A DNA stretch of 64,000 nt from JACQGZ01 sp036004665 (GCA_036004665.1 DASYRG010000046.1:1-64000); one strand, 5' to 3'; positions 42,626 to 51,534 are shown, counted from the first letter of the stretch. Notes: generated from the letters alone by a model not told the origin. Program-made: numbers and translations.

Positions 42626-45033
42626 GCGCGGTGCGCACGATCCGCAAGACTCGCGGCCTGGTCGGCGAGAACGTCCGCCGCGTCGACGGCACCCCCAAGG
42701 TGAAGGGGCAGTTCCTCTTCGGCAGCGACCTGTGGGCCGAGGGGATGCTCTGGGGCTACACCGTGCGCAGTCCCCACCCGTCGGCGCGCATCCGCTCGAT
42801 CGAGATCGCCAAGGCGGTGGCCACGCCGGGGGTCGCAGCCGTGCTGCTGGCCGCGGACGTTCCCGGCAAGAGAACCTATGGCCTGGAGTTCTCCGATCAA
42901 CCGGTCCTGGCCTGGGACCGCGTGCGCTATGCCGGCGAGCCCGTAGCGGTCCTGGCGGCCTCGGACTTGGAAGTGGCCCGGCGCGCCGCGGACAAGATCG
43001 CCGTGGTGTACGACGTCCTTCCCGCGGTCACCGACATGGAAGGGGCGCTGCGGCCCGATACCCCGCATGTGCAGGATTTCGGCAACGTGCTCCGCCACGT
43101 CCACATCGAGCACGGCGATCCGAAGGCCGATGCTGAGGTCTGGATCGAGGGCTACTACGAGACGGGGATGCAGGATCAGGCGATGCTTGGGCCCGAGTCC
43201 GGGATGGCGATGCCGGCGGAGGACGGCGGCGTCGACCTCTACGTGGCCACGCAGTGGCTGCACGTGGACCGGGAGCAAATCGCGCCCTGCCTCAACCTGC
43301 CACAGGAGAAGGTCCGCCTGCACCTCTCCGGGGTCGGCGGCGCCTTCGGCGCGCGGGAGGACGTGAGCATGCAGATCCACGCCTGCATGCTGGCGCTGCG
43401 CACGGGGCGGCCCGTGAAGATGGCCTACACCAGGGAGGAATCCTTCTACGGCCACGTGCACCGGCACCCCGCCCGCATCTGGATGCGCCACGGCGCCCGG
43501 CGCGACGGCACCCTCGTCAACGTCTACGCGCGGATCCTGCTCGACGGCGGCGCCTACGCGTCATCGTCGGCGGCCGTCACCCACAACGCCGCTACCTTCG
43601 CGGCGGGACCGTACGAGGTCCCCAACGCCCTGATCGAGGCCACCTGCGTCTACACCAACAACCCTCCTTGCGGCGCGATGCGCGCCTTCGGCTCGCTGCA
43701 GGCCGCCATTGGCTATGAGGCGCAGATGGACAAGCTGGCGCGCGCCCTGGGGATGGATCCGGTCCACCTGCGGTTGAAGAATGCCGTCTCCACTGGATCG
43801 GTCTTGCCGACGGGGCAGGTGATCCGCGGAAGAGCGCCGGTGCGCGAGATAATCCGCCGTTGCGCGGAGATCCCGCTCCCGCCCGCGGAGCCTGTACCCG
43901 CCGGCCGCCGTGACCCACTCTCACTCCCCGGGGGAGCCGGCAACGTCTCCCGTGGAGAACGGCTCCGGCGCGGCGTCGGCTTCGCCCTCGGCTACAAGAA
44001 CATCGGCTACAGCGGAGGCTTCGATGATTCGGCGGAGGCGCGCGTACGGCTCTTCGCCGGCCCCGGAGGCGCCATCGCCGAGGTGCACAGCGCCGCCGCC
44101 GAAGTGGGCCAGGGCATCCACACGATCCTGTTGCAGATCGCACGGACGGAACTGGGCATCGAGCAGGTCGTACTGCATCCTTCAGATACGAACGTCGGCT
44201 CGGCCGGCTCGACATCGGCCTCCCGGCAGACCATGATGTCCGGCGGCGCCGTACAGCTGGCCTGCGCCGCGGTGCGCGAGGAGCTCTTCGACCGCGTGCG
44301 CGCGCGAGCCGCTGCCACCGGGCGCACCCTTCCCGACGACCTCTGGCTGGAGGGGGGACACGTGCTCTCGGGCGCGGACGTCGTCGGCCCGATCGAGACC
44401 TTTCTGGAGCCGCCGATCGAGCAGACGCGCACCTATCACCACCGCCGGACGAGCCCACTCGACGAACGGGGACAGGGCGACCCACACGTCACCTTCGGGT
44501 TTGCGGCCGAACGTGCGGTGGTCGAGGTGGATGAAGAACTCGGCCTGGTTCGCGTAGTGCAGGTCGCCGCCGCGCAGGATGTCGGCCGCGCGCTCAACCC
44601 GCAGGGCGTCTACGGGCAGATCGAAGGGGGCACGGCGCAGGGTCTGGGCTTTGCGTTGATGGAGGAGATTCAAGTGCAGGACGGGCTGATCAAGAACGCA
44701 TCCTTCACCGACTACCTGATCCCTACCATCCTGGACATGCCGCCGGTGGTTTCTGCGCTGATCGAGGAACCCGAGCCGGACGTGCCGTTTGGCGCGAAGG
44801 GCGTGGGCGAGATGTCGACGATCGTCTCCACTCCGGCCATCCTCGCCGCTCTGCGCGACGCTATAGGACGCGAACTCAACCGGGCCCCGGTACGCCCGGA
44901 CGACCTCGTCGGCCTGGCGCCCCCTGCCGCCTCCTCCGGCCCTCCGCCCGCCCCGGACGTCCCGCTGCAGGAGCCTATCCCCGGGCTTCACGGCCTCGCC
45001 GCCGGTCAGGAGAACCTCGGCGGGACTGAATAG
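42622..45033 (+). CDS. Xanthine dehydrogenase family, molybdopterin-binding subunit
   Basis: 803 aa large catalytic subunit with the molybdenum cofactor. LVGENVRRVDGTPKVKGQFL at the start, molybdopterin-binding LSGVGGAFGAREDVSMQ (about residue 235), AMRAFGSLQAAIGYEAQMD (about residue 355), and the C-terminal FGAKGVGEMSTIVSTPAI whose Glu is the family's catalytic base. No CO-dehydrogenase signature (AYRCSFR-type loop) was seen. GTG start overlaps the deaminase stop. Ends in a Pro-rich tail. Xanthine/hypoxanthine oxidation is inferred from purine neighbours. Confidence 0.92.
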   Translation: MSAVRTIRKTRGLVGENVRRVDGTPKVKGQFLFGSDLWAEGMLWGYTVRSPHPSARIRSIEIAKAVATPGVAAVLLAADVPGKRTYGLEFSDQPVLAWDRVRYAGEPVAVLAASDLEVARRAADKIAVVYDVLPAVTDMEGALRPDTPHVQDFGNVLRHVHIEHGDPKADAEVWIEGYYETGMQDQAMLGPESGMAMPAEDGGVDLYVATQWLHVDREQIAPCLNLPQEKVRLHLSGVGGAFGAREDVSMQIHACMLALRTGRPVKMAYTREESFYGHVHRHPARIWMRHGARRDGTLVNVYARILLDGGAYASSSAAVTHNAATFAAGPYEVPNALIEATCVYTNNPPCGAMRAFGSLQAAIGYEAQMDKLARALGMDPVHLRLKNAVSTGSVLPTGQVIRGRAPVREIIRRCAEIPLPPAEPVPAGRRDPLSLPGGAGNVSRGERLRRGVGFALGYKNIGYSGGFDDSAEARVRLFAGPGGAIAEVHSAAAEVGQGIHTILLQIARTELGIEQVVLHPSDTNVGSAGSTSASRQTMMSGGAVQLACAAVREELFDRVRARAAATGRTLPDDLWLEGGHVLSGADVVGPIETFLEPPIEQTRTYHHRRTSPLDERGQGDPHVTFGFAAERAVVEVDEELGLVRVVQVAAAQDVGRALNPQGVYGQIEGGTAQGLGFALMEEIQVQDGLIKNASFTDYLIPTILDMPPVVSALIEEPEPDVPFGAKGVGEMSTIVSTPAILAALRDAIGRELNRAPVRPDDLVGLAPPAASSGPPPAPDVPLQEPIPGLHGLAAGQENLGGTE

Positions 45034-45591
45034 CGACCGGAGGCCCGGACGCCGCATCGGCGGCGGGCAAACGGCAGAGATCTAGGCCTCGGCCCACCCA
45101 GATCCTCAAACTGATCCGGCCCGGAATTCCCGCGCCTCCTGGCGGACGAGGAAACGAGTCACTCCCTGGGCTCAGCGGCGAGGTGTCCCAGGGCCGCGGA
45201 TATTCACAGGAGGAGGACGTAGCCGATCGCGACGGAAAGGTCTTCGAAATACAGCAGGTCACCAGAGAGCGATGGCGGGGCGGTGCTCTTGGGCGTTGAT
45301 GAACTGCTCCAAATGCTATCGCGGGTGCCGCTGGTTTTGTAGGAGCGGCGGCGACAACGTTCGGAGCAACGCAAAGATGGTTAAAGGCCAGTTGTCAGCC
45401 TTCGATGTTGTAAACACGGCGGCCGCTTAGGGCTCGGTCGCACTCGCGGGGCCTGTGCGGATGTCGCAGATCGGTACCCAACGGGCAGCCTACCCCGCCA
45501 AAGATGCCTGGGCACTCGCTGGTCAGATTGCCCGAACAACATGGCCCATATTCGGGCTTCCTCTCGCATGGCGATAATGCAAACGGGCTGA
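45034..45591. other. Gene-poor region after the xanthine dehydrogenase operon
   Basis: 558 bp with no convincing gene. Base composition becomes less G+C-rich towards the right. A short minus-strand stretch (about 45208-45262) can be read as FEDLSVAIGYVLLL followed by a stop and could be the tail of a lost gene, but nothing upstream continues it. No RNA gene or IS end was recognised. Confidence 0.4.
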
Positions 45592-45843
45592 GTGCTGCAG
45601 ACGCTTGCCTTCCTTGTTCTGATCTCGTTGCCGCTTGGTTTGTTCGGAGCTTACGCTGCCCTTTTCAGAAAATGGCCATTCGGCAGACTTACCCCTTACG
45701 CTGTGCTCTACATCGGCGCCATCACTGCAATAATGGGGACCGCCTTGGGAATCCGTGGCTGGAACCTCCTTCTGGTTGTTTCGATCTGCATGTTTGGGAC
45801 TTGGATTGGGTGGAGATACTGGGCGAGGGCTTTGGAAAGATAA
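45592..45843 (+). CDS. Putative small membrane protein
   Basis: 83 aa, GTG start, two or three hydrophobic segments (LQTLAFLVLISLPLGLFGAY, AVLYIGAITAIMGTALGI, LLLVVSICMFGTWIGW). The arrangement looks like a real small membrane protein rather than chance, but there is no clear ribosome site and no family match. Codon use is AT-richer than the operons on either side. Confidence 0.45.
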   Translation: MLQTLAFLVLISLPLGLFGAYAALFRKWPFGRLTPYAVLYIGAITAIMGTALGIRGWNLLLVVSICMFGTWIGWRYWARALER

Positions 45844-45889
45844 GAAACGCTTCCCAATTCACGCTTAAGGAGGTTCCATCCTCTTACCC

Positions 45890-46252
45890 TTGCGCCGGTT
45901 CAAGAGACATTCCCGGGGCCGCATTGGGGATGTGTTCGGACTGAGAAATCAAGCGGACCCGTATGAAAAACTTCGGACAGTTCAGGAGGGAAAGGTTGAG
46001 CAGGAAGATCTCTGTGCGATCATCCACGAATTCGGGAATGCAGGTTTTGAGGACTCCGAAAAGGAGGTCGCCCGGTTCCTAACTCATCCTGATCCCGATT
46101 TGCGGTCTATCACTGTCACCTTGCTCGCTTTACATTGGGTCAAAGAGGCCTATCGCGAAGTGTTTGAACAGATGTTGTTTGATGATCAGATCCAAGCGCC
46201 ACAGGTATTGCTGCCTTGGATCTTTCTATTCCGACTGGTCAGAAGGCGATGA
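45890..46252 (+). CDS. Hypothetical protein, HEAT-repeat-like
   Basis: 120 aa from a TTG start. The segment VARFLTHPDPDLRSITVTLL followed by LHWVKEAYREVFEQMLFDD resembles one or two HEAT-like helical repeats found in small immunity-type or scaffold proteins. The C-terminus (PWIFLFRLVRRR) looks out of character, so a frameshift near 46190 is possible. Lower G+C than the surrounding genome. Confidence 0.4.
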   Translation: MRRFKRHSRGRIGDVFGLRNQADPYEKLRTVQEGKVEQEDLCAIIHEFGNAGFEDSEKEVARFLTHPDPDLRSITVTLLALHWVKEAYREVFEQMLFDDQIQAPQVLLPWIFLFRLVRRR

Positions 46253-46280
46253 CCAGCTCCGGCATGTTCGGAGTGAGGTA

Positions 46281-46472
46281 GTGGACCCGAGCGGCAAGCA
46301 GTTGGAGGGACGGCGGGTGTATGTCCCTTCTGCGCTCAAGGAAGGTGAGGGAGCCATTGGAACGGTGAAGATGTATGATCCTCGCACCTCCTCGTATCTC
46401 GTGGAACTCGACCACGGCGGATCTGTTTGGTGCGCCTTGGGACAGATGATGCTTCTGCGCGGTGAGAAGTAG
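46281..46472 (+). CDS. Hypothetical short beta-rich protein
   Basis: 63 aa from a GTG. VDPSGKQLEGRRVYVPSALK and GTVKMYDPRTSSYLVELDHG suggest a small beta-barrel (SH3/KOW-like) fold. No known family, no strong ribosome site. May be a stand-alone small gene or the 3' end of a decayed one overlapping the previous frame. Confidence 0.3.
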   Translation: MDPSGKQLEGRRVYVPSALKEGEGAIGTVKMYDPRTSSYLVELDHGGSVWCALGQMMLLRGEK

Positions 46473-46544
46473 ATCTCGGCTGATTTGAGGGCGGTGGATC
46501 ACTTCCTGCCCTTGCGCCGCAGGGACGGGCAGTTGCCATAAGAC

Positions 46545-46766
46545 ATGTTCATTGCACCGCTTTTGAATTCATCAGATTTATTTCAGACGCTCGGTGGTCT
46601 CCAGAAAAGTGTGACAGAGGGCGACCACGACCTCGAAGGCTTCATCGATAAGTTTCTCTACAGGGCCACCTCCATTCTCCTCAGCCTGCGGCAAATGCGA
46701 GAACTGAAGCAGACCTGCTTGCGACGAGTCAAGAGAGCTCAACCCCAACTTCGTCTCCAGAGTTAA
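46545..46766 (+). CDS. Hypothetical small helical protein
   Basis: 73 aa beginning MFIAPLLNSSDLFQTLGGLQ, mostly helical, with basic C-terminus (LRRVKRAQPQLRLQS). No ribosome site or family could be identified. It sits in the gene-poor 45-47.4 kb stretch and could be a chance frame. Confidence 0.25.
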   Translation: MFIAPLLNSSDLFQTLGGLQKSVTEGDHDLEGFIDKFLYRATSILLSLRQMRELKQTCLRRVKRAQPQLRLQS

Positions 46767-46941
46767 CCATTTGGTCGATCCCCCTGGTAGAGCTCTTGAC
46801 GCTCATCCCACCAACGTTCACCTCCCTCCGTCAGATGCAAAATCAGTTCCTGCCCATGGCCGGGAGGGCCTTTGAAAATCCAGCGTTGTAGGCATCCTTG
46901 TAGCTGCGATACCCACCGCGGCCACAAGGATTGAATTGGGC

Positions 46942-47310
46942 GTGAACTGCTACTACTGCGATCTCATCGCTTCCGACGATCCCACCTACACGCGGCGACG
47001 CGCCGAATTCGATCTCGGCTCAGAGGCGCCTCGGTGCCGCTGGCACTGGCGCTTCCTCTGCGACCACTGCGGCGAGACCGGGCACTTCATGGCGCGGTTC
47101 TTCTGTCCAACCTCCGGCCGTCTGCTCTGCCGCAAGGCGGGGCCGGTCGAATTTCAGGAGGGGAGCTTCTGGGCGTGGGACTACTGGTGGACCCTCGACT
47201 GTCCCGACTGCGGCGAGCGCCATCCTTCCCTGGACCGGGCGGAATTCGACCGTCGAACCTGGGAAGGTCGTGACGCTGACGTTCACGTCGACGAGAAGAG
47301 GGACTTTTGA
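46942..47310 (+). CDS. Zinc-ribbon protein, possibly truncated
   Basis: 122 aa from a GTG (a TTG at 46936 is also possible). Four cysteine pairs or knuckles are visible: CYYC at the start, CDHC (about residue 41), CPTSGRLLC (about 55-63) and CPDC (about 91). WRFLCDHCGETGHFMARFFC and SFWAWDYWWTLDC look like an N-terminal zinc-ribbon module that in some proteins precedes a methyltransferase-type domain; here the frame ends after the ribbons. G+C is back to the genome norm. Intact small protein or remnant cannot be told apart. Confidence 0.55.
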   Translation: MNCYYCDLIASDDPTYTRRRAEFDLGSEAPRCRWHWRFLCDHCGETGHFMARFFCPTSGRLLCRKAGPVEFQEGSFWAWDYWWTLDCPDCGERHPSLDRAEFDRRTWEGRDADVHVDEKRDF

Positions 47311-47409
47311 GATGGGCTGCCAGCTCTCCACGGGCGGGGGCGGCACGCACTTTGAAACCGGGATGGGTGGGCTCTTCGTCGTGAAGTAGCCGGCGACGCT
47401 CTCCTGGGG

Positions 47410-48348
47410 TCAGGCCACGATGTGGGTCCCGGTCTCACCGGCCAGGGCCCGCTCGAGGTTCTCGGGAGAGGTGATCAACACTTCCTTCCCACCGGCCTGC
47501 AGGTAGGCAATCGCCGCCTCGATCTTTGGACCCATGCTGCCGGGGGGAAACTGTCCCTCGGCCAGGTGGCGCTGCGCCTCCGAGAGGATGATGCGGTCGA
47601 GGGGGCGCTCATCGGGCTTCCGGTAGTTCAGCACCACCCGCTCCACCGCGGTGGAGATGAGCAGGAGGTCGGCCCTGATCGTCCGGGCCAGCAGGCTGCT
47701 GGCGTAATCCTTGTCAATCACCGCCTCGACGCCCCGCATGTCGCCGTTTTCCCGCACCACCGGGATTCCGCCCCCGCCCACGCCGACGACGACGAAACCC
47801 GCGGCGAGCAGCGTCCTGATGGCATCGCTCTCGACGATCTCCAGGGGCCGCGGCGAGGGAACTACCCGCCGCCAGCCCCGACCCGCGTCTTCCACCATGG
47901 ACCAGTCCCGCTCGCCGCGGTAGCGCTCGGCCTGCTCCTGCGTGTAAAAGGGACCGATGGGTTTGGTCGGCTTCTGGAAGGCCGGATCGTCGCGATCGAC
48001 CACGACGCGCGTGACGACGGTGGCGGTGCGCCGGGAAAGCCCCAGACGGGCCATCGCCGCGTCCAGCCCGACCTGCGCCATGTACCCGATCGCCCCCTGC
48101 GTGTCGGCGCCGCAGACGTCCAGTGGCACCGTGTGCAGGACGTGGCTCGCCAGCTCGGAACGCAGCAGGATGAATCCCACCTGCGGGCCGTTGCCGTGCG
48201 TGACGACGACGTCCCAGCCACGCGCCACCATCGCCGCGATGTGGGTGCTGGTCTCCGCCATCGCCTCCCACTGGTCCGGAACGGATTGATGCTTCGGACT
48301 CTTGATCAGCGAGTTCCCTCCGATGGCGACGACGGCGAGACGGGCCAT
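47410..48348 (-). CDS. arcC: Carbamate kinase
   Basis: 312 aa amino-acid-kinase-fold enzyme that transfers phosphate between carbamoyl phosphate and ADP. VVAIGGNSLIKSP at the N-terminus, VVTHGNGPQVGFILLRSELA, LDVCGADTQGAIGYMAQ, then VVGVGGGGIPVVRENGDMRG and a late GSMGPKIEAAIAYLQAGGKE. All are hallmarks of ArcC. In purine-degrading bacteria carbamate kinase makes ATP from carbamoyl phosphate released from allantoin-type intermediates, so the nearby purine island gives it a plausible role; no allantoin genes are visible here. Confidence 0.94.
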   Translation of the reverse strand: MARLAVVAIGGNSLIKSPKHQSVPDQWEAMAETSTHIAAMVARGWDVVVTHGNGPQVGFILLRSELASHVLHTVPLDVCGADTQGAIGYMAQVGLDAAMARLGLSRRTATVVTRVVVDRDDPAFQKPTKPIGPFYTQEQAERYRGERDWSMVEDAGRGWRRVVPSPRPLEIVESDAIRTLLAAGFVVVGVGGGGIPVVRENGDMRGVEAVIDKDYASSLLARTIRADLLLISTAVERVVLNYRKPDERPLDRIILSEAQRHLAEGQFPPGSMGPKIEAAIAYLQAGGKEVLITSPENLERALAGETGTHIVA

Positions 48349-48367
48349 GTCTCCTCCTTTTCTCGCG

Positions 48368-49774
48368 TCAGATGCGGCTCTGACTCCCGCTGAGTCCCCA
48401 GGAGGCGACCGCGACAGCGAGCGCGACGAACGCCAGCCCTCCGAACCCCACGGCGACAGCGGTCGTAGTGGCGGAGACTCCCAAGAGAGCGCCGGCCACG
48501 GACGCGCCCAGCACCCCGCCGACGTAGCGGCTCGTCAGGTAGGCGCCCGCCGCCATCCCTGTGGACGCGTCCGGCACGCTCTCGATGGCGGCGGTCTGGC
48601 GGGATGGGCCGCTGAGCCCGAACCCCACGCCGACGAGCCCGAGGAGCATCCCGACCTGCACGATCGTGATCTCGCCGGCCCACCACCACAAGGCGGCCAG
48701 GGCCGCCGCCATGCACAGGCTGCCCGCGACGGCGGGGGCCCGCCGTCCCAACCGGTCGGAGAGGCGCCCGCCCAGCGGTGCGATCAGGGCGCTTACCCCT
48801 GAGATGGCGAGCAGCGCCGTGCCGCTCGCGGTGGGGGAGGCGCCCATCAACGTCTGGGTGAGGATGGGGATCAAGATCAACATGGCGTGCAGGATGACCG
48901 TCGCGCCGAGGACCGCGGTGACGGCGGACGCGAACGGGCGCAGTCGGAAAAGGCGCAGGTCGATGGCCGGTTCGGCGACGCGCAATTCGTGCCTGACGAA
49001 CCAGGCGAGGAACGCCGGAAACGCGGCCGCGCCCCAATATCGCCAACCGTTGTGGCCGCGCAACCCCGAGATCGCGCCGACCAGGACCAGCACCGAGGCC
49101 GAGAGCAGGATCAGCCCGGAGAGGTCGAGAGGGCGCGCTGTGGCGTGGCGGGAGCCCCGCGGCACGACCAAGCTGACGAGCAGAAAGGCCACCAGTCCCA
49201 GCGGGACTGCCACGCCGAAGAGCGACCGCCACCCGAAGCCGGCAACCAGCACGCCGCCGACAAATGGCCCCACCGCCGCGCTCGTGGAGATGAGCATGTC
49301 GAAGAGCCCAAAGCTGCCGCCGCGGCGGTCTGCGGGGCTGAGCCGACGCACCAGGGAGAGGGCGTTGGCGCTGATCGAGGCGCCCGTGGCCGCCTGCAGC
49401 ACCCGCGTAACCACCAGGACGGGAAAAGACCAGGCCAGCGCGGCGATCACCGAAGTGAGCGTGAAACCGCCCACTCCCACCAGAAATACGCGGCGATGTC
49501 CAAACCGGTCTCCGAGGATGCCGCTCGATGGCAGCGCGAGAGCCACCGTCGCCAGATAGAGCGTGACGAGCCAGGAGACCGTCCCCGCGCCCACACCGAA
49601 TTCGCTCATGATCCCCGGGAGCGCGACCGCGAGCATCGTCGAGTTGAGGGGAATGAGGATGGACCCCGAGGCCACACCCAGCAGCGCGATCCCCCAGGCG
49701 CGCGGAGGTTCCGCCGCGGAGACGACCGCCCCCATCTTGACGGCCTCCGCGCCGACGGCGTCGGGCCGGATCAC
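48368..49774 (-). CDS. MFS transporter, DHA2 (14-helix) drug-exporter type
   Basis: 468 aa proton-driven exporter. Motif A copies at GILGDRFGHRRVFLVG (first half) and GGRLSDRLGRRAPAVAG (second half), motif C-like GPFVGGVLVAGFGWRSLFGV, and about 14 helices. N-terminal 25 residues are a polar lead before the first helix (IALLGVASGSILIPLNST). GTG start overlaps the upstream stop (GTGA), so it is coupled to the PEP-utilising-enzyme-like gene. Export substrate unknown. Confidence 0.88.
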   Translation of the reverse strand: MIRPDAVGAEAVKMGAVVSAAEPPRAWGIALLGVASGSILIPLNSTMLAVALPGIMSEFGVGAGTVSWLVTLYLATVALALPSSGILGDRFGHRRVFLVGVGGFTLTSVIAALAWSFPVLVVTRVLQAATGASISANALSLVRRLSPADRRGGSFGLFDMLISTSAAVGPFVGGVLVAGFGWRSLFGVAVPLGLVAFLLVSLVVPRGSRHATARPLDLSGLILLSASVLVLVGAISGLRGHNGWRYWGAAAFPAFLAWFVRHELRVAEPAIDLRLFRLRPFASAVTAVLGATVILHAMLILIPILTQTLMGASPTASGTALLAISGVSALIAPLGGRLSDRLGRRAPAVAGSLCMAAALAALWWWAGEITIVQVGMLLGLVGVGFGLSGPSRQTAAIESVPDASTGMAAGAYLTSRYVGGVLGASVAGALLGVSATTTAVAVGFGGLAFVALAVAVASWGLSGSQSRI

Positions 49775-51375
49775 AACAGCCTGACCTCGCCGGCGGTCCC
49801 GTCCACCTCAACCAGTTGCCCGTCGCGCACCCGCCTGGTGGCCTCACCTGTCCCCACCACGGCGGGCACACCGAATTCACGCGCCACGACGGCGGCATGA
49901 GAGAGCGCGCCTCCCGTGTTGGTGACCAACCCGGCGATGATGCCGAAGAGCGGCACCCAGGATGGATTGGAGGAAGGGCAGACCAGGACGTCACCCGCTC
50001 CCACGCGCTCGAAGTCGTCCGATGAAAGGGCGATCCGGGCCCGCCCCCGCACGACCCCAGGGGAGGCGCCGATGCCCCGGAGCAGCCCACCCCCTTCCGT
50101 TTGCTCGACAGGCGGGGGCTCAAAGCGGTTCGGCTGCTGGGCCTGCGGCGGCCGGCCCAGGTAGCGGGGGGGACGGACCTGCCCCCAGCGTTGGTGCTCG
50201 GCGCGGCGCTGAGCGATGAGCGCTCGCAGGTTGCGTGGGTGCCGCAGCGCCTCGCCCACCTCGTCGCTGTGGAGGAAGAAGATGTGGGCAGGGGCAGCCA
50301 GTACACCGGCTTCCACGAGCCGCCGCCCCACGCGGACCGCGAACCGGTGCGCGTGTGCCTGCAGCATGCGATCCAGCCAGTAATTGTGCCCTTCGGTGAG
50401 CGGCCCGACGTCGAGGGCCAGCGCCAGGGCGTCCTCGAACCGTTGCAGCACCTCCGGACGGTCGCGCAGGCGCTCGCGCATCCGATCAACGAGCGACTCC
50501 GCCCGGGCCCGCTGACGCAGCCGGAGGATCTCGGGGTCTTCACCGCGGTCGGCCAGCCGTTTGCGCACCTCGGCCAGCAGCAGCGCGGGGTTGTCCTCCC
50601 ACGACGGGAATGCGAGATCGTCGAAGGGCTGCCCGAGATGACCGTGGGCGTCCAAGAACGCGCGCAGGGCCGCCAGGAACTCTGCTCCGCCCTGGACCTG
50701 GGCGAAGGCGTCCAGCGCCGCGGCGGGATCACGGCTGATCAGATCGGCAACGGCCGGCAGGGTCCGGGCCTTCTCGGCCAGCAAGAAGAGGTCCCGCTGA
50801 GTGCGCTGGAGATCGTTGGATACCCCTTGCACGAGCGAGAGGGCTTCGCCCGGATGAGGGTTCTCCACGACGGACTCGTAGAGGTCGGCCAGCTCGTTCA
50901 TTGCCTGATAGGCGCCGGCGTTCGTCATGAAGTGCATCCCCCAGAGCCGCTTCCACCGCACCCACTGCTCCTCCCAGAGTGAGGCGATCGCCGCCAGGGG
51001 GGCGGACTCCACCGGTGCCCCGCGTAGAGCTTCATAGGTCTCCCCGAGGGCGGGAAAGACCTTCTGATCCCAGTAACTGCGGACCACGCGCGCCTGGACG
51101 CGCCTGCTCTCTTGCGCCTGCTCGCGGACGCGCGGCAGATCGCTCTCGGGGACGAGCAGTTGCTCCGCCATGAAGACGTAGCCGTTGAGGATGCGGAGCT
51201 GGACGCGTATTGGAACGCCGAAGTGCTCAAGACGGTAGGAGATCCCATCCGAGATGAGGCGGGCATAGTCGCCCGCCAGGGGTGCGACGATCCCGGGCAT
51301 GTGCATGTCGTCCCACTCCCAGGAGAGGTCGCGGTCGGACGGGTCCTCCCAGCTGACGGGGAAGTCTTCGGTCAT
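49771..51375 (-). CDS. PEP-utilising enzyme mobile-domain protein without ATP-grasp domain
   Basis: 534 aa. The C-terminal 90 residues form a PEP-utiliser swivelling phospho-His domain: GASPGVVRGRARIAL, then TNTGGALSHAAVVAREFGVP with the phosphorylatable His. The N-terminal 400 residues are mostly helical (WEDPSDRDLSWEWDDMHMPG at the start; central PxxDLAF-type helices) and match the middle part of PEP synthase/rifampin phosphotransferase-like proteins rather than an ATP-grasp domain. Without ATP-grasp or PEP barrel it may need a partner, or act differently. Coupled to an MFS exporter. ATG at 51375 or GTG at 51378. Confidence 0.75.
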   Translation of the reverse strand: MTEDFPVSWEDPSDRDLSWEWDDMHMPGIVAPLAGDYARLISDGISYRLEHFGVPIRVQLRILNGYVFMAEQLLVPESDLPRVREQAQESRRVQARVVRSYWDQKVFPALGETYEALRGAPVESAPLAAIASLWEEQWVRWKRLWGMHFMTNAGAYQAMNELADLYESVVENPHPGEALSLVQGVSNDLQRTQRDLFLLAEKARTLPAVADLISRDPAAALDAFAQVQGGAEFLAALRAFLDAHGHLGQPFDDLAFPSWEDNPALLLAEVRKRLADRGEDPEILRLRQRARAESLVDRMRERLRDRPEVLQRFEDALALALDVGPLTEGHNYWLDRMLQAHAHRFAVRVGRRLVEAGVLAAPAHIFFLHSDEVGEALRHPRNLRALIAQRRAEHQRWGQVRPPRYLGRPPQAQQPNRFEPPPVEQTEGGGLLRGIGASPGVVRGRARIALSSDDFERVGAGDVLVCPSSNPSWVPLFGIIAGLVTNTGGALSHAAVVAREFGVPAVVGTGEATRRVRDGQLVEVDGTAGEVRLL

Positions 51376-51427
51376 CACGGTCGTAGGTCTCTTGTCGTTC
51401 TACGGGGTCTGTGCGCAGCCCTTTCCG

Positions 51428-51534
51428 GGCTAACGCCTCCCGCATCAGCCGCCGCCGAGGCGCCCCGAAAGAACCTCGAAAATCGATCCGACCTCGGGGC
51501 GCCGAAGGCAGTCGGTTGCATGCGCATGTTGGGT
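51428..51534 (-). repeat. attC-like element (integron cassette recombination-site look-alike)
   Basis: On the minus strand the element begins ACCCAAC (fits RYYYAAC) at 51528-51534 and ends GTTAGCC at 51428-51434 (one mismatch to GTTRRRY). The 107 bp between and including them form an imperfect dyad: outer CGCAT / GCATG-type stems followed by CAGCC/ACCGACTGCC, with inner arms GGCGCCCCGA (51459-51468) and TCGGGGCGCC (51494-51503). Size and architecture fit attC sites. No integrase gene is present in the window. Confidence 0.55.

Noticed and set aside
42622..45033. Carbon monoxide dehydrogenase large subunit (CoxL)
   Set aside because: The form I CoxL active-site loop (AYRCSFR-like) is not present and the neighbours are purine genes.
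50000..50732. Minus-strand frame continuing from the carbamate kinase/MFS region (48306-50732)
   Set aside because: Alternative frame of the MFS and PEP-mobile-domain genes with low-complexity Arg/Gly/Ala content.
51428..51534. Protein-coding frame over the attC-like element
   Set aside because: The frame reading PNMRMQPTAFGAP is translated repeat DNA; it has no start context and the dyad symmetry explains the sequence better.
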